Shown: positions 23,989 to 34,651, counted from the stretch's first letter. The stretch: DNA of 64,000 nt from Pyropia haitanensis (GCA_008729055.1 SDUX01000004.1:4914559-4978558); one strand, 5' to 3'. Notes: generated from the letters alone by a model not told the origin. Made by a program: numbers and translations.

Positions 23989-24885
23989 GAGACTTTCAGC
24001 ACCTAGGAATCACATAAGATTACCGTATACCTCCGCCACGTGTGCCACGAGTCACCACTATAAGGTAAAGTGATATGGACAGGTCCTCTATTTCGCCGTT
24101 CTTGGGATCTTTAACGTCATGGGTCAAGGAGGTTTCCCTTATCTTAGTATGTATTGAAGTGCCACGTGTGCCATCATGGCTGCATTTCTGACGATACCAT
24201 TCCCAAGAAGCGCTGGAGGGTGCAGCTGTCGCTTGCGGGTTGGCACCCAGAAATCGCTCGTCCGCGATGCACGGTGGTAAGGCAACAGATAAAACAGCAC
24301 GACTCCCCTTCTGGCGCCCGATGGAGCGGTTCTCAATGCTCACCATTACATAGGTGCCAGCTTGGGAGGATGGGAAAAGGGGGGACAAGAAAAGGGGGGA
24401 TGGGCTGGCAAGAGAGGCTGGCGACAGCGAGAGGCGAGGAGGCGAGCGTGTGAGGCAGGACGCAATGTACAGTGGGGTAGGGGGTGTCTTGTGGAAGAAC
24501 GGGAGGATCGCTGGCAACGGCGGCGATCGGGAGATGCGTTCCACCTCGCAGACAGGGGGAAACAAGCACCACGGCTGCATTCGTCGCGCACCGGTACTCC
24601 GCCTCACACAAGCCCTACTCAACTACGTTCTCGGGTCAACAAATAATGACACACTAGAGAATGTTCCTATGCTGAAAGTCTGAGTGCGCTGTCCCGTCCC
24701 GCAGCCGTGGGCCACGTAAGGGCCACGTTACGGACATCCTACGGGAAACCTCATGGGAATCTGCGTTGCTGAAAGTCTCTAGTCTGAGAGTGCGCTTTCC
24801 CGTCCCGTAGCCGTGTGACAAGGAAGCGCCACGTTACGGACATCCTGCAGGAAACCGTATGGAATCCTGCGTTGCTAAAAGTCTC
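23989..24885. mobile_element. Candidate TA-flanked transposable element with repeated right end
   Basis: Left end GAGACTTTCAGCACC and reverse-complemented right end GAGACTTTTAGCAACG form imperfect inverted repeats. TA is present on both outer sides (23987-23988, 24886-24887). The right-hand 100 bases are duplicated in tandem (about 24672-24768 and 24769-24873), so the terminal motif GCTGAAAGTCT appears three times. No transposase was recognised. Confidence 0.5.
24672..24873. repeat. Two-copy tandem repeat, about 100 bp unit
   Basis: Both units contain CCCGTCCCG, AGCCGTG, GCCACGTTACGGACATCCT and end near TGCGTTGCT. They differ by scattered substitutions and small indels. They lie at the right end of the candidate element 23989-24885. 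Confidence 0.8.
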
Positions 24886-25369
24886 TATTGTCTATCTGTC
24901 CATGTGTGGCTCACAAAATTCGGATGTACTCCACAGGTTAAAATGTGACTTGCCAGAATTTATCGGCCCTGAGAAGGCCTGTGAGAGGCCCTGCAAGTCT
25001 TTGGCAGGCCATTTGGGAAGAAAAACCCGGCCGGGCCGTGACCCCCATTCAAGCCCCACTGCGAAGGCACGGTGGCCAGCACGCGAAAGGCCAGCAGTTT
25101 CAGAGAGTTACTTTCCCCATCCTATTGTAAATACAATCGCTGTATTTGTAACGATTACACTTCTCAGTGTCGGCCGCCACCCTTGATCCTGTGCATGTCG
25201 AAGCACACGGCCCCAGCGAACTGACCTCCACGGAGACCCGCCCTACCGCGCAGGCTGGCAATGCGTCGCGGCTGTGGTCGCACCGCGGAACGTCCCTACG
25301 TTGGCCCTCACCACGGCTACCACTGCGCGTGCTTGAGGTGGGGCAGTGAGGATGGCGGCGACGGTGAGC

Positions 25370-25925
25370 GTGGCAGCCGCGCCAACGTCGACAGACACAA
25401 GGGAGATAAGGACGGCGGCCGCGGAGGGTCCGGCGGCGGCGCCAATGTAGGAGGGCACAGGGGAGAAGGTGACGGCAGCCAATGGAGGCGCGGCGGCGGC
25501 GCCAACGTAGGCCGGCACCGGCGAGATGGGGACGACGTCCGTGGCGGGCGCGGCGGCGGTGGCAACCAAGGCCGACGAACGGGGGATGGCGGCGTCGGCC
25601 ACGGGGGGCGCGGCGGCGGCGCCGACAGAGGCGAACAAGACGGCGGCCGCGGCGTGCGTGTCGGCGGCGCCAACGTAGATCGGAACCGGGGTGATGGGGG
25701 CGGCGGCCGCTGAGGGCACGGCGACGGCGCCAACGTAGGCCGGCAAAGCCGAGATAATGAAGCGGTCGAGGGAAGGGGCGAAGCGGCGGCGCTAGCAAAC
25801 GCCGACGAACGGGGGATGGCGGCGTCGGCCGCGGGGGGCGCGGCGGCGGCGCCGACAGAGGCCGACAAGCGGGGGATGCCGACGACGGCAGTGATGGGCG
25901 TAGCGGCGGCGCCAACAGTCGAGGC
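25370..25925. repeat. Degenerate minisatellite, about 63 bp unit
   Basis: Repeated GGCGGCGCCAACGTAGG-type units at roughly 60-66 bp spacing. Both strands stay open across it: the + strand reads GGGANVGRHRRDGDD-like repeats and the - strand reads YVGAAAAPPLAAVTFSPVP-like repeats. Being open on both strands is a by-product of a unit length divisible by three and high GC, so I do not call a gene. Confidence 0.7.
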
Positions 25926-27236
25926 CCATGTCCATGGCGACCCGCTCACGACGTCGGGGCTGCCCTGCGCCCCAAGCGCCAGAGAGCAGGGAGTGGACTG
26001 TTGAAGGCGGGGGAGGAAAACGTCGCGGACCGGTTTGTACGAGGGACGTGCTGGGCATGAGGTACATGCCGGCGCGGCAGACGCCATGCAGTGGGAACGC
26101 CGCGTGCGACGCAACCGGAGAGGTCGGCGGCCTCGCTCCCCGCCGTGCCGCGCACCCGACGGCCCTGTCGCACGACGCGTGGCGCGCAGAGCGGTCCACG
26201 GCGTTGGCAGCTGCGCGCGCAGGCGGGCTAGCGGCGCCACCCACCTCGCGGCGGCCACCCCACCCCGCGGCGGCCAGCCGCCAGCCGCACCCCCGCTCCG
26301 TGGGCCCCACCGCCCGCCCGACACCGTCGGGGCTAGGCAGGGGCCGCCGCTGTACCCTCCTCCGCCTCCCACCGCAGCCCGTGGCGGCGGTGCACGCCCA
26401 CCCCCGACGCCAACCCCTCGTCTGGGTGGGGCCCCCCCGCCAAGGCTCACCCCGCCGCCCACCCGCCGCACCTCGGGGTGGCGGCGGCGGCGGCAGCGGC
26501 GGTTGACCCCGTCGGTGCCCGCCGCGCCTGCCGTGGCGCGCGTCGCCGCCCACGCCGGCAGTGGCGGGGAGGAGCAGCGGGGCGGCGCCCCCGCGGCCGC
26601 CCCGCTGCCATTGGCAGGGCCGCGTCGCCCCCCTCGCGCGGGGATGGGCGACGCGCCGGGCACCGCGTTGCTGGCCGTCGCCAGGCAGAGGCGGTGCCAT
26701 CTGCCCGCGTCGGCTGCCGCTTGCCACATCAGCTCACTTGTGCGCCACCCCCGCCGCCCGTCCCGCTACCCCCCACCCCGTAACCCCCCCCCCCCCCCTG
26801 CCTCACAAGACGTGCCCGTAATGGCGCTCAATGGCCGCCGCGTACACGCCCGGCGGGGGCACCCCCCCCCCCCGTCCCCCCCGTCGAGGCGGTCCAGCAC
26901 CTCGCCGACGCGGGCGAGCGCGTACCCCGCGTTGGGCCCAAAGTACGCGCCGCCGCGCCCGCCCACCGACGCGGCGGTGCCGCGGTAGCGCACCACGTCG
27001 AGGAGCGCCAGCTCGTACTGCGCCGCGACGGCCGCCACCGTCGGGCGGCCACCCGGGGGGGCCGCCGGCAGCGCCGCGCACAGGGCGGCGGTGTAGACGG
27101 ACAGGAGGGACGCCTCGGCGGCGCCAACGCGGCGGCGGCGGGCGGCCGCGTCGGCCGCGCACGCGGGGGGCGCACACGGAGGGGGGGGGGGGGGGGCGCC
27201 CACCCCACGCCGCCGCCCGCGTCGCCCGGCGAAGCC

Positions 27237-27282
<46 letters not shown>

Positions 27283-28070
27283 GCGGCAGTGGGAGCGCGC
27301 CGCCCAGCGCGTCTGGCGTTGCGGACGAGACGAGCAGGTTGGCCACGTCGCTGACGCCGCGCCCCCACCCCACGTACTGAAAGTCGAGCGCCGCGACCGC
27401 GGCGGCGCCGTCTGGGGACCACCCAAAGTTGGCCGCCTTGGCGTCACCGTGCAGCAGCGTCCGTGACGCCGCCGCCGCCAGCCGCGGCCCGTAGAGCGCG
27501 TCGGCGACCGCCGGCGCGGCGGCGGCGACGCGGCGCAGGTGCGTGGGGAGCGCCGCCAGCTCCGCCCGCCGCCAGCCGAGGTGCCAGTAGCCCCCAACGG
27601 GGGCGACCGCCGCGGCGGCGGCGGCGGCGGCCGCGGCGCCAACGCCGCCGGCGTAAAAGGTGGCGTGGAGGCGGCCGAGCCACCGGAGGGCGGTGGCGAG
27701 CTGCGCGGCGGAGAGCGACGCCATGGCGGGGGTGGCCCGCGGGTACCCGTCGGCCCGCAGGTCGGACAGGACAAAGGTAAAGGAGCGCGGGCCGCTGGTG
27801 GGCGGGGTGGGCGTGGGGGGAGACGCCGCGGCAGCCGCCGCGCCGATGCCCGCGCCGCCCGCGCCGTCGGTCTCGGCAGCGGCGGTGGCGGCCGCGGCGG
27901 CCTCCCGCCGGCGGCCGTCGGCGGCCACGCCGTCGACGAGGATGCAGTGCGGGGCTGGCAGGGCCAGCCCTGCGGCGCGTAGCAGCGGCGCCAGGCGGGT
28001 ATAAAACACGGCCTCCACGTCAAAGGAGCCCACCTTGCGCGCCGCCCGGTCGGCGACCGCCGCCGGCGCG
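25925..28070. repeat. Segmental duplication, right copy (kinase locus)
   Basis: This is the partner of 20336-22060 in direct orientation. It contains the intact kinase gene and about 850 bp beyond its stop codon. It is longer than the left copy because the catalytic third of the gene is missing from the left one. Edges are approximate. Confidence 0.75.
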
Positions 28071-28531
28071 CCCGCCGCCACCGCCGGTGGCGTCACGTGC
28101 TTGATGACAAAGCCCGTGGCGGCGGCGGCACCGCAGCCACGGCGGCCACCGCCGCCACCGCCGCCGCCGCCGCCGCCACCGTCGCCGCCGTGGCGAGGGG
28201 GGGGCGCCACGGCGTACACGCGGCCGTACCCCTTCCACAGCGTCGCGAGGGTGGCGACGGCCAGCTCGCCGGCCGGCGGCGGCGGCGCCACGCCCGTCGC
28301 GGCGGCGACGGCGGCGGGGGGGAGGCCCCGCAGCAGCGCCTCGCCGGGCGCGTCGGCGCCGCCGCGGTCGACGGCGGCGGCCGTGGCATGGCCGGCGCTG
28401 TCCGCGCCGGCGCCGTCAGTGCCGGCGCCGTCAGCGTCGGCGCCGTCAGTGCCGGCGGCGGTGGTACTGGTGACGGCCGACACAGCGGGTTCCGTGCTGT
28501 GGGGAGGGAGGGGGGGGGATGGGGGAGGCAT
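26803..28531 (-). CDS. EcK/CHK-like small-molecule kinase (protein-kinase-like fold)
   Basis: The protein is about 576 aa from the ATG at 28529-28531. The nucleotide-binding lobe has WKGYGRVYAV and, after a Gly insert, GFVIKHVTPP with the likely ATP-binding Lys. GSFDVEAVFYTRLAPLL follows. The catalytic loop is LLHGDAKAANFGW (H361, D363, N368) and the metal-binding motif is LDFQYVGWGRGVSDVANLL (D383). This pattern is that of the ecdysteroid-kinase/CHK group and aminoglycoside phosphotransferase relatives, which phosphorylate small alcohols; the substrate cannot be told. The frame breaks at the 16-base G-run 27181-27196 and the 12-base C-run 26862-26873; slipping at both leads to GVYAAAIERHYGHVL and the TGA at 26803. 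A 21-bp minisatellite lies just upstream. A broken paralogue is at 21167-22060. Confidence 0.8.
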
Positions 28532-28552
28532 GGCGAGCGACTCGTTGAAGTG

Positions 28553-28670
28553 GGGGGGGGGGGCGTGCGTGTGGAGGGGGGGAGCGTGCGTGTGGAGGGG
28601 GGGAGCGTGCGTGTGGAGGGGGGGAGCGTGCGTGTGGAGGGGGGGAGCGTGCGTGTGGAGGGGGGGAGCG
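28553..28670. repeat. 21-bp tandem repeat upstream of the kinase start
   Basis: About five near-perfect units of CGTGCGTGTGGAGGGGGGGAG. It begins about 30 bp upstream of the kinase ATG, so it falls in the 5' UTR or core promoter. Confidence 0.9.
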
Positions 28671-29831
28671 GGAGGCGATGAGGGAGCGGGAGGAGGCGGC
28701 CAGTGAAGAGGGGGCGGGAGGGTGCAGGACCTGGGGAGGGGGCGGATTGGGGCGTCGCGATGTTGGCCCGGCTGTCAAACCGCCAGACACAGGTTCGGCC
28801 AAGTCGGATCCGCAGGGCCCGCACACCGGGCCTGCATCCTGCAGGCGCCGTAGACATCGCCAGACGCATCCCATTCGTCCATCACAGAGAACCAAACACG
28901 GGCACAAGACCTCTCTTCTTGACGGGCGCGTGCCACTCGATCCGCGATCTCTGGCTGGTGGCGCTCGAGGGGCGCCCGGCGAGCCCACTCGGATGGCCAG
29001 GAGTCCTGCGTGTCGCGCAGTGTTGCTACCAGAGGGCAACCAAATGGGCGCCACCAGCTAGCTGGTCCGGAAAGGTGGCACGAAACGAGTGCGGGCGCTG
29101 GTGCGCCGAACCTCTACACAGGTGACGAGGAGGGGAGGGAGTGCGCCAGGTCGTGCGCTACCGCGGGCCGTCAGTGGCCGACAGTGGCCAGCAGGCGCCG
29201 ACAGCGTCTGGTACCTGTTTTTCTCCGCAGGAATGTATAGACTTGGATGGCGGGTAGCCTCGGAGGAGGATGGATGAGGTCCGACCTGCATGGTTGTGTC
29301 CCATGCACTCGCGGCAACGGAGCGACCCCTGTGCAGACAACGCTCAAGCGCGCTTGGGGAGGCCAACGGCCCCACTCTCATTGCATTCGCTAGCCTCCAT
29401 CCTACAGGTTCTACCCTTCCTCTTTCACGAGGTGTTTGACGACATTGAGGCAGCGGGGGGTGGAAACGCCGGGTGTCTTGCCAGTCCTGTTCACGGAAAC
29501 ACTGACCGACGAGCTGCCACTGCACCAAACGGAGAGCCGTCTGATACGGTCAACAGAGCAGTGGCCGTAGCGCGGCGCGTGGCCAGGCGGCGGCCGCGGT
29601 CTCAAGACAACAGGGCACATCCTAGACAGACAGTAGTTCACGATATTGTATCCCGCTGTAAACCGAGGCCCTTGCCACCGTCGCTCCCTTCCAATGCGGT
29701 GGCGCCGCCCCAGACGGCGCCACCCCATTCTCCGCCCATCCCGAGGTACCCTCCCCTGCTCCGACTCTTCGATTTCTTACAATAGCCACGGCGGGCACCC
29801 TGCACATGGCGCAGGTTGCCACATCGCTGCT
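28671..29831. other. Spacer between two minus-strand genes
   Basis: Moderate-GC DNA between the kinase promoter side and the 3' end of the secreted Ser/Gly-rich gene. No gene, RNA or clear repeat is seen. Confidence 0.5.
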
Positions 29832-30590
29832 TCACACGACGGGCGAGCGAGCCAGGAAGGGGCTCCCCCGAGACAGCCGCTGCAGCCGGTAGCGCGCCAG
29901 CGCGCGCACCGCCGGAGGCACCGCCGGGCGGCCCGTCGCCATGCGGTGCGGGTAGTGCGGGTGGCGGCGCCGGTGGATCCCGCCGCCACTGTCGCTGCCG
30001 CTCCCTGATCCGCTCCCCGAGCTACTGTCAGAGCCGCTGCCAGCCCCCTTCCGGCCGCCTCGCCCCGAGCGGCTGTTCGAGCCCCTGTCCGAGCTGTGGC
30101 TGCTGCCAGAGCTATCGCTCCCGCCGTTGCTGCTGTCCGACCCCGACCCCGATGGCGTCTTGGTCGGCGGCCGCCGCGGGTGCACCGGCGGTGGCCGGTG
30201 GTGGCCGCCAGACCGCACCGTCACGCCGTCCGTCGCTACAGCCATGTGCGATAGGCGGTGGGAAGCGTAGTGGCGGCGGCGGTGGTGGCGATTAGGCTTG
30301 TGCTTTCCGCCACTGTCGCTGCTGCTGCCCGACCCGCTGCTCGAACCGCTTTCAGAGCTGCTCCCCGAGCCGCTGCCAGTGCTGTTGCTCCCGCTGTCGC
30401 TACTGCTGTCCGACCCTGACCCCGGCGGCCGGTGCCACTTCTTGGTCGGCGGCCGCGGATTCACTGGCCGAGCCGGCCGGGCGTGAGATCCGGTGCGCAC
30501 AAGGGCGGTTGCACGACTCTCCGAGCCGGCCGCAACGGCAGCGGCGGCCACGAGCGCCAGGACGGTCGTAGTCTTGGCGGTGAGGACCAT
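29832..30590 (-). CDS. Secreted Ser/Gly-rich protein, function unknown
   Basis: A 252-aa uninterrupted ORF with ATG at 30588-30590. Residues 1 to about 25 are a good signal peptide (MVLTAKTTTVLALVAAAAVA, cleavage near AGS or SRA). The rest has three modules: a basic Pro/Arg/His segment, then two Ser/Gly/Asp blocks built on GSGSDSSS units (about residues 57-90 and 145-205), each followed by a His/Arg-rich patch such as RHHRRRHYASHR. There is no transmembrane helix or enzyme motif. Such acidic-Ser plus His/Arg composition fits an extracellular matrix or cell-wall protein that could be phosphorylated or bind metal, but this is only inference. I do not recognise a family. Confidence 0.6.
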   Translation of the reverse strand: MVLTAKTTTVLALVAAAAVAAGSESRATALVRTGSHARPARPVNPRPPTKKWHRPPGSGSDSSSDSGSNSTGSGSGSSSESGSSSGSGSSSDSGGKHKPNRHHRRRHYASHRLSHMAVATDGVTVRSGGHHRPPPVHPRRPPTKTPSGSGSDSSNGGSDSSGSSHSSDRGSNSRSGRGGRKGAGSGSDSSSGSGSGSGSDSGGGIHRRRHPHYPHRMATGRPAVPPAVRALARYRLQRLSRGSPFLARSPVV

Positions 30591-32370
30591 GGCACCACGG
30601 ACTGCGCCGCCGGGACAGTCTGATAGACAGCGAGAGGGGAAGGACGGGGGGAGGCGGAAGGCGCGGGACTACAAACCGTGCCACCAACGGCCGCCGTCGG
30701 CAGAGCGTGGAGGGTGTGGTCGAGAACGGTGGAGCGTGTGAGGTGGGATGGCAATGGCGGGAGGACTGAACATGAGCATGCCTCCCGTCCCTCTCTCTTA
30801 TACTCTCTCCTGTCTCCTGCCAAATGTCCGCGACGCCCGGTCTCCCCCAACCAAGGCGGTGGGGCGGGCCAAGGAACAGAGTCCGGTGGCACTGCTCACG
30901 CGCGGGGCTTAGCGGCCACCGCACCCAAAGCTCACAGTTGAGGGTCGGCCTGACTCGGGTGTGGGAGGGAGGCGGGACGAAAGGGGGGCAACTTGGAAGG
31001 CGATAGCGGGGCCGGGCGGGGGGGGGGACGCGAGGGGCTGACGCGGCAGAATGGAGGGCTGTGACGGGGCGGTCGCGGATCGACGACCGCCCTCCGCGGA
31101 GGAAGCTCAGCATGTGAAAAGCTCTCAAAGGAAAGGTCCGGCGCGGTGGGCTGGCGGTGCACCCGTCGGTCAGGCGCACTTCTGGGGTGTCCCTTCCGCG
31201 CAGGCGACCCATGGCTGGCTGGGGGAGAGCAGAAGAGACGGGGAAATACAGACAGATCACTGCTGCTCGTTGCTGACGGGGCGCGTCCAGGCCACCGTCT
31301 CGCCGAACGGGGTGCACGCCTTCGCTCCCATTGGCAGGCGTGTGCACGAGAGTCGTTGATTGGTGGAGGCAGTTTCGATCTCCGTCGCCGCGCGCCGCGG
31401 GCGCCAGCTGCCGGTGATTCGAACGCTCAGACAACGAGGCGTGACGAGTCAGGTGCGTGCGGGCATCTCTGGCGGACGAGACTCGCTGTCCGTCACCGGG
31501 AGGCGGGACCTGACTGGTCCACGCGCGCAAGATAGCTGTATATCCGTCTCCGTTCGTAGTGCACTGGACGCTGCCTCCCGGACGACCAAGACCCTCAATG
31601 ATTGGATCATCAGCAACTGCGACGCTTGGCATGAGTATTGGGGTCAGTTGAGGGGCTGCGAACGGTGTCTATGTGCTGACAAGCCGCGCGTGGAGCCGAT
31701 CACGGACAGGTAAGGGATGGCCACCACCACCGTTGCACCCGCTGCCAGTTGGCGTCCTCTCCCGGGTCACCATCAGGAGCACCTGGCGGAAGTGCTTCCA
31801 ACAAACTACGCAACGAGAGCGGGCCAGGCTCCACTCGCGCAAGGGGCGAGTACGTACTGAATCGCCCTCGGCAGGGATGGCCATTGAACAATGAATGGGA
31901 ACAGCTATTCACGTGCAGGGACGCTCTGTGCTCGTCATATAGCAGACGAGGCCAGCGCTGGGTGACGCCACGGTATCGGGAGGGAGATTAGGATGCCTTT
32001 TCTCTTTTGCGCGTTGACTGGGACATAGCCGGCTCTCAGTCGATGCTGACCCAAAGGCGAGTAATTGTAAGCTGTCTGGCAGTTGTAATTATACAGCTTA
32101 CCAATTTACTCGTTCAAATTAGATCGTGGACTGCGATCCCTGCGCGTCCTCTTGCACGAAACCATCGCCTGCTCCCCCGCCCTCGTGGATCATGCCCGCG
32201 CTGTTTGCCCGCCAGCATCTGTGGTACCCGTAGCGTCTCCTCTCCCGCTCTGCATCTTTCCTGTAGTAGAGCGTGGCTCTCTGCACGTGCATCTGCTTAC
32301 CTTCCCCCGCTCTACCTCTGTCGCCGTTTGGGACCCGTCACCCTTCTGGTCCTTCCTCCGGTCGCAAGCG
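30591..32370. other. Divergent intergenic region upstream of ATP-citrate lyase A
   Basis: It should contain promoters for the secreted-protein gene (left) and ACLA (right). The 240 bases before ACLA are CT-rich. A small inverted repeat sits at 32058-32112 (listed). No gene is recognised. Confidence 0.5.
32058..32112. repeat. Short inverted repeat (potential hairpin)
   Basis: Left arm CGAGTAATTGTAAGCTGT (32058-32075) pairs with right arm ACAGCTTACCAATTTACTCG (32093-32112), with a two-base asymmetry and a 17-base loop. It lies about 260 bp upstream of the ACLA start in AT-rich DNA. It may be a remnant of a small transposon. Confidence 0.7.
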
Positions 32371-33930
32371 ATGGCGCGCAAAAAGGTCCGCGAGTACACG
32401 GGCAAGCGGCTGCTCCTGCAGCAGCTCCAACGGCTGGGGCTCGCCGGAAACCTGGGTGCATCTTTTGCGGCTGGCTGCTGCGCACAAGTGGCCGCGGAGA
32501 ACTTGTCGTCGTCTGGCACCTCTGACGCCTTTTACGCGGCGCTGGCGGCGGCGCACCCGTGGCTGTCTTCCACCCGGCTGGTCGTCAAGCCTGACATGCT
32601 GTTTGGGAAGCGTGGGAAGAACAACCTGGTGCTCCTCAACGCCGACTACCCGGCGGCGCAGGCGTTCATCTCGGCCCGCATGGGCACCGACGTGGAGGTT
32701 GGGGGCGTGTCCGGGACGCTCTCCTCTTTTGTGATTGAGCCTTTTGTGCCGCACACAGCCGAGTACTACCTCAACATCGCGACGGACCGGGCGGGGGACG
32801 TACTGCGCTTTGGGGCGGCTGGCGGGGTGGATATTGAAGAACATTGGGATAGCGTGCGGGAGGTGTTGGTGCGCGCGCCCGACCCCACCTCGCTGGATGG
32901 CGGGGATGGGGGCGGCGGCGGGGGCGGCGGCGGCGGTGGTCACGACACTTTTGGGGGAGGTGGGCACGCAGCGGTGCTGCCCGCCCTGTCCGCCTCATCG
33001 GTAGAGGTGTGCACGGTCATCCCCGATGACGACCCCGCCATCCCGGCCGACCACGTGCCCGTCCTGCGTGAGTTCTTGGCCTCGTGCTACGCTGTCTACG
33101 CGTCGCTGGACATGACCCTCCTCGAGATGAATCCGCTGGCGGTAGACGACGCGGGCGCACCCGCGCCGCTGGACATCCGGGTGGAGCTGGACACGTACGC
33201 GGCGTTTAAGAATGGGAAGCTGTGGGGTGGCGCCACTGACACCGGCGCGACGGGCGGGGGCGGCGGCGGCAGCGGTGGTGGCGGTGGTGGCGGCGTCGGC
33301 GGCGGCGGCGCGGTGCGGGGCGGGTCGCTCGAGTTCCCCGAGCCGTGGGGTCGCGCCAAGTGCCCAGAGGAGACGGCGGTGGACGCGCTGGACGAGAACT
33401 CGGGCGCGTCGATGAAGCTGTCGGTGCTCAACCCCGCGGGGCGGATCTGGACGATGGTCGCCGGCGGTGGCGCGTCGGTCATTTACGCCGACACGGTGGT
33501 GGATATGGGCTATGGCGCGGAGCTGGGCAACTACGCCGAGTACTCGGGCAACCCCAAGCAGAACGAGACGTACATGTACGCGCGCACGCTGCTGTCGCTG
33601 GTGACGGCCAACCCCGACGGCCGCCGACGGGTGCTGCTGGTGGGCGGCGGGGTGGCCAACTTCACCGACGTGGCCGCCACCTTTACGGGCATCATCCAAG
33701 CGCTCAAGGACTACCACGGCAAGCTGCAGGCCGCCCGTGTGCGGGTGCTCGTACGCCGGGGGGGGCCCAACTACAAGGCGGGACTCGCCATGATGGAGGA
33801 GGTGGGGCGGGAGCTGGCCATTGGGGTGGATGTGTTCGGGCCCGAGACCAACATGACCAAGATTGTGGAACTCGGCATTGACTGGATCAAGGGGGATCCG
33901 GCGGGCGCGCCTGTGCCGGCCGCGGCGTGA
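32371..33930 (+). CDS. ACLA: ATP-citrate lyase subunit A (alpha chain)
   Basis: ACLA is the citryl-CoA-synthetase-like, ATP-grasp subunit of heteromeric ATP-citrate lyase, which makes cytosolic acetyl-CoA and oxaloacetate from citrate. The 519-aa ORF is uninterrupted and starts MARKKVREYTGKRLL, the hallmark N terminus of plant-type ACLA. The ATP-grasp part has LVVKPDMLFGKRGKNNLVLL, FVIEPFVPHTAEYYLNI and LLEMNPLAV. The CoA/citrate part has GRIWTMVAGGGASVIYADT, NYAEYSGNPKQNETYMYA and a C-terminal FGPETNMTKIVELGIDW. It exceeds the usual 423 aa because of two Gly-rich insertions, at about residues 180-205 and 290-315, which fall in loops between conserved blocks. An in-frame upstream extension to 32152 does not match the family and is CT-rich leader. 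The partner subunit B is not in the window. Confidence 0.97.
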   Translation: MARKKVREYTGKRLLLQQLQRLGLAGNLGASFAAGCCAQVAAENLSSSGTSDAFYAALAAAHPWLSSTRLVVKPDMLFGKRGKNNLVLLNADYPAAQAFISARMGTDVEVGGVSGTLSSFVIEPFVPHTAEYYLNIATDRAGDVLRFGAAGGVDIEEHWDSVREVLVRAPDPTSLDGGDGGGGGGGGGGGHDTFGGGGHAAVLPALSASSVEVCTVIPDDDPAIPADHVPVLREFLASCYAVYASLDMTLLEMNPLAVDDAGAPAPLDIRVELDTYAAFKNGKLWGGATDTGATGGGGGGSGGGGGGGVGGGGAVRGGSLEFPEPWGRAKCPEETAVDALDENSGASMKLSVLNPAGRIWTMVAGGGASVIYADTVVDMGYGAELGNYAEYSGNPKQNETYMYARTLLSLVTANPDGRRRVLLVGGGVANFTDVAATFTGIIQALKDYHGKLQAARVRVLVRRGGPNYKAGLAMMEEVGRELAIGVDVFGPETNMTKIVELGIDWIKGDPAGAPVPAAA

Positions 33931-34530
33931 GGCGGTGCCTCGGATGGGTTGAGGTGGGCTGTGATGGGGACGGGGACCGGAAGGGGCGTGTGTGATCGAA
34001 GGCGGTTCTGCCCATAAGCATACTCGCATCTCGGCCAAGACGCCCTTTTTCTACTACTCTATAGGCACAAGAGGTCGATGCGCTCTCGGCCAGGGTCGGC
34101 ACACTGCGCCTTGCGGTGCGAGTCCGCCGGCCGGTGGGACTCCCAGTGTCCTGTTTGCCTGGAGCGTCCCCCACCCCGCTCTTGGCAACGCGGCCTTATC
34201 ACAGGCTCGACAGGCAGTGAACATACCGCATAGCACCCCATCCACCCACGCTAGCCTCCTCTTCTGTAGCTCCCTCCGCAACCCCTCTACTCAACCTCCT
34301 CCCCGACCCCTTCTCCCACTCATACTGCGCCATAGAGCGTACCAAAGACCCCATGCTGCACGAGGTCCCTGCACTTGCCCAGGAAGGGGGGTGGGGGAAA
34401 GAGGGGTGGAGCGCTGACGACCACCGCTCCGTGGCCGACCGCCGGGGAAAGGCGACGAGGGACGCCGAAGCACAGGCGTGAAATGCTGTGTAGTATCAGA
34501 AGAACACAGGCGGACCGCGAACAACAATTA
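33931..34530. other. Spacer between ACLA and tRNA-Thr
   Basis: ACLA 3' region and CT-rich moderate-GC DNA. No gene is recognised. Confidence 0.5.
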
Positions 34531-34544
34531 TATATACTCATTGC
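34531..34544 (+). promoter_or_regulatory. TATA-like upstream element of tRNA-Thr copy 1
   Basis: TATATACTCATTGC ends exactly 30 nt before the tRNA. The identical 14-mer is at the same distance from copy 2 although other flanking sequence differs. Confidence 0.7.
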
Positions 34545-34574
34545 CTGGCGCTCGACACAAGAACTGGCGAAGGT

Positions 34575-34647
34575 GGCCTGATGGCTTAGTTGGTAGAGCA
34601 TTTGACTAGTAATCAAAAGGTCCCGAGTTCAAATCTCGGTCAGGCCT
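34575..34647 (+). tRNA. tRNA-Thr (anticodon AGT), copy 1
   Basis: A full 73-nt cloverleaf: acceptor GGCCTGA/TCAGGCC, anticodon stem TTTGA/TCAAA around loop CTAGTAA (anticodon AGT, read as IGU), T arm CCGAG-TTCAAAT-CTCGG, discriminator T. The B box GTTCAAATC is canonical and there is no intron. CCA is not encoded. Confidence 0.97.
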
Positions 34648-34651
34648 TACG

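Larger units (their letters stand above)
23171..25369. other. Lower-GC, repeat-rich spacer
   Basis: This follows the fibrillin start. It contains an inverted-repeat element near 23490-23975 and a candidate TA-flanked element at 23989-24885 (both listed separately). The rest (24890-25370) is moderate-GC DNA with no recognisable gene. Confidence 0.5.

Noticed and set aside
25243..25746. Repeat-protein ORFs on both strands of the 63-bp minisatellite
   Set aside because: Open frames on both strands follow from a repeat unit divisible by three; no domain, start context or signal supports either.
28553..28670. CRISPR-like direct repeats
   Set aside because: Units are contiguous 21-bp copies with no spacers, in a eukaryotic genome.
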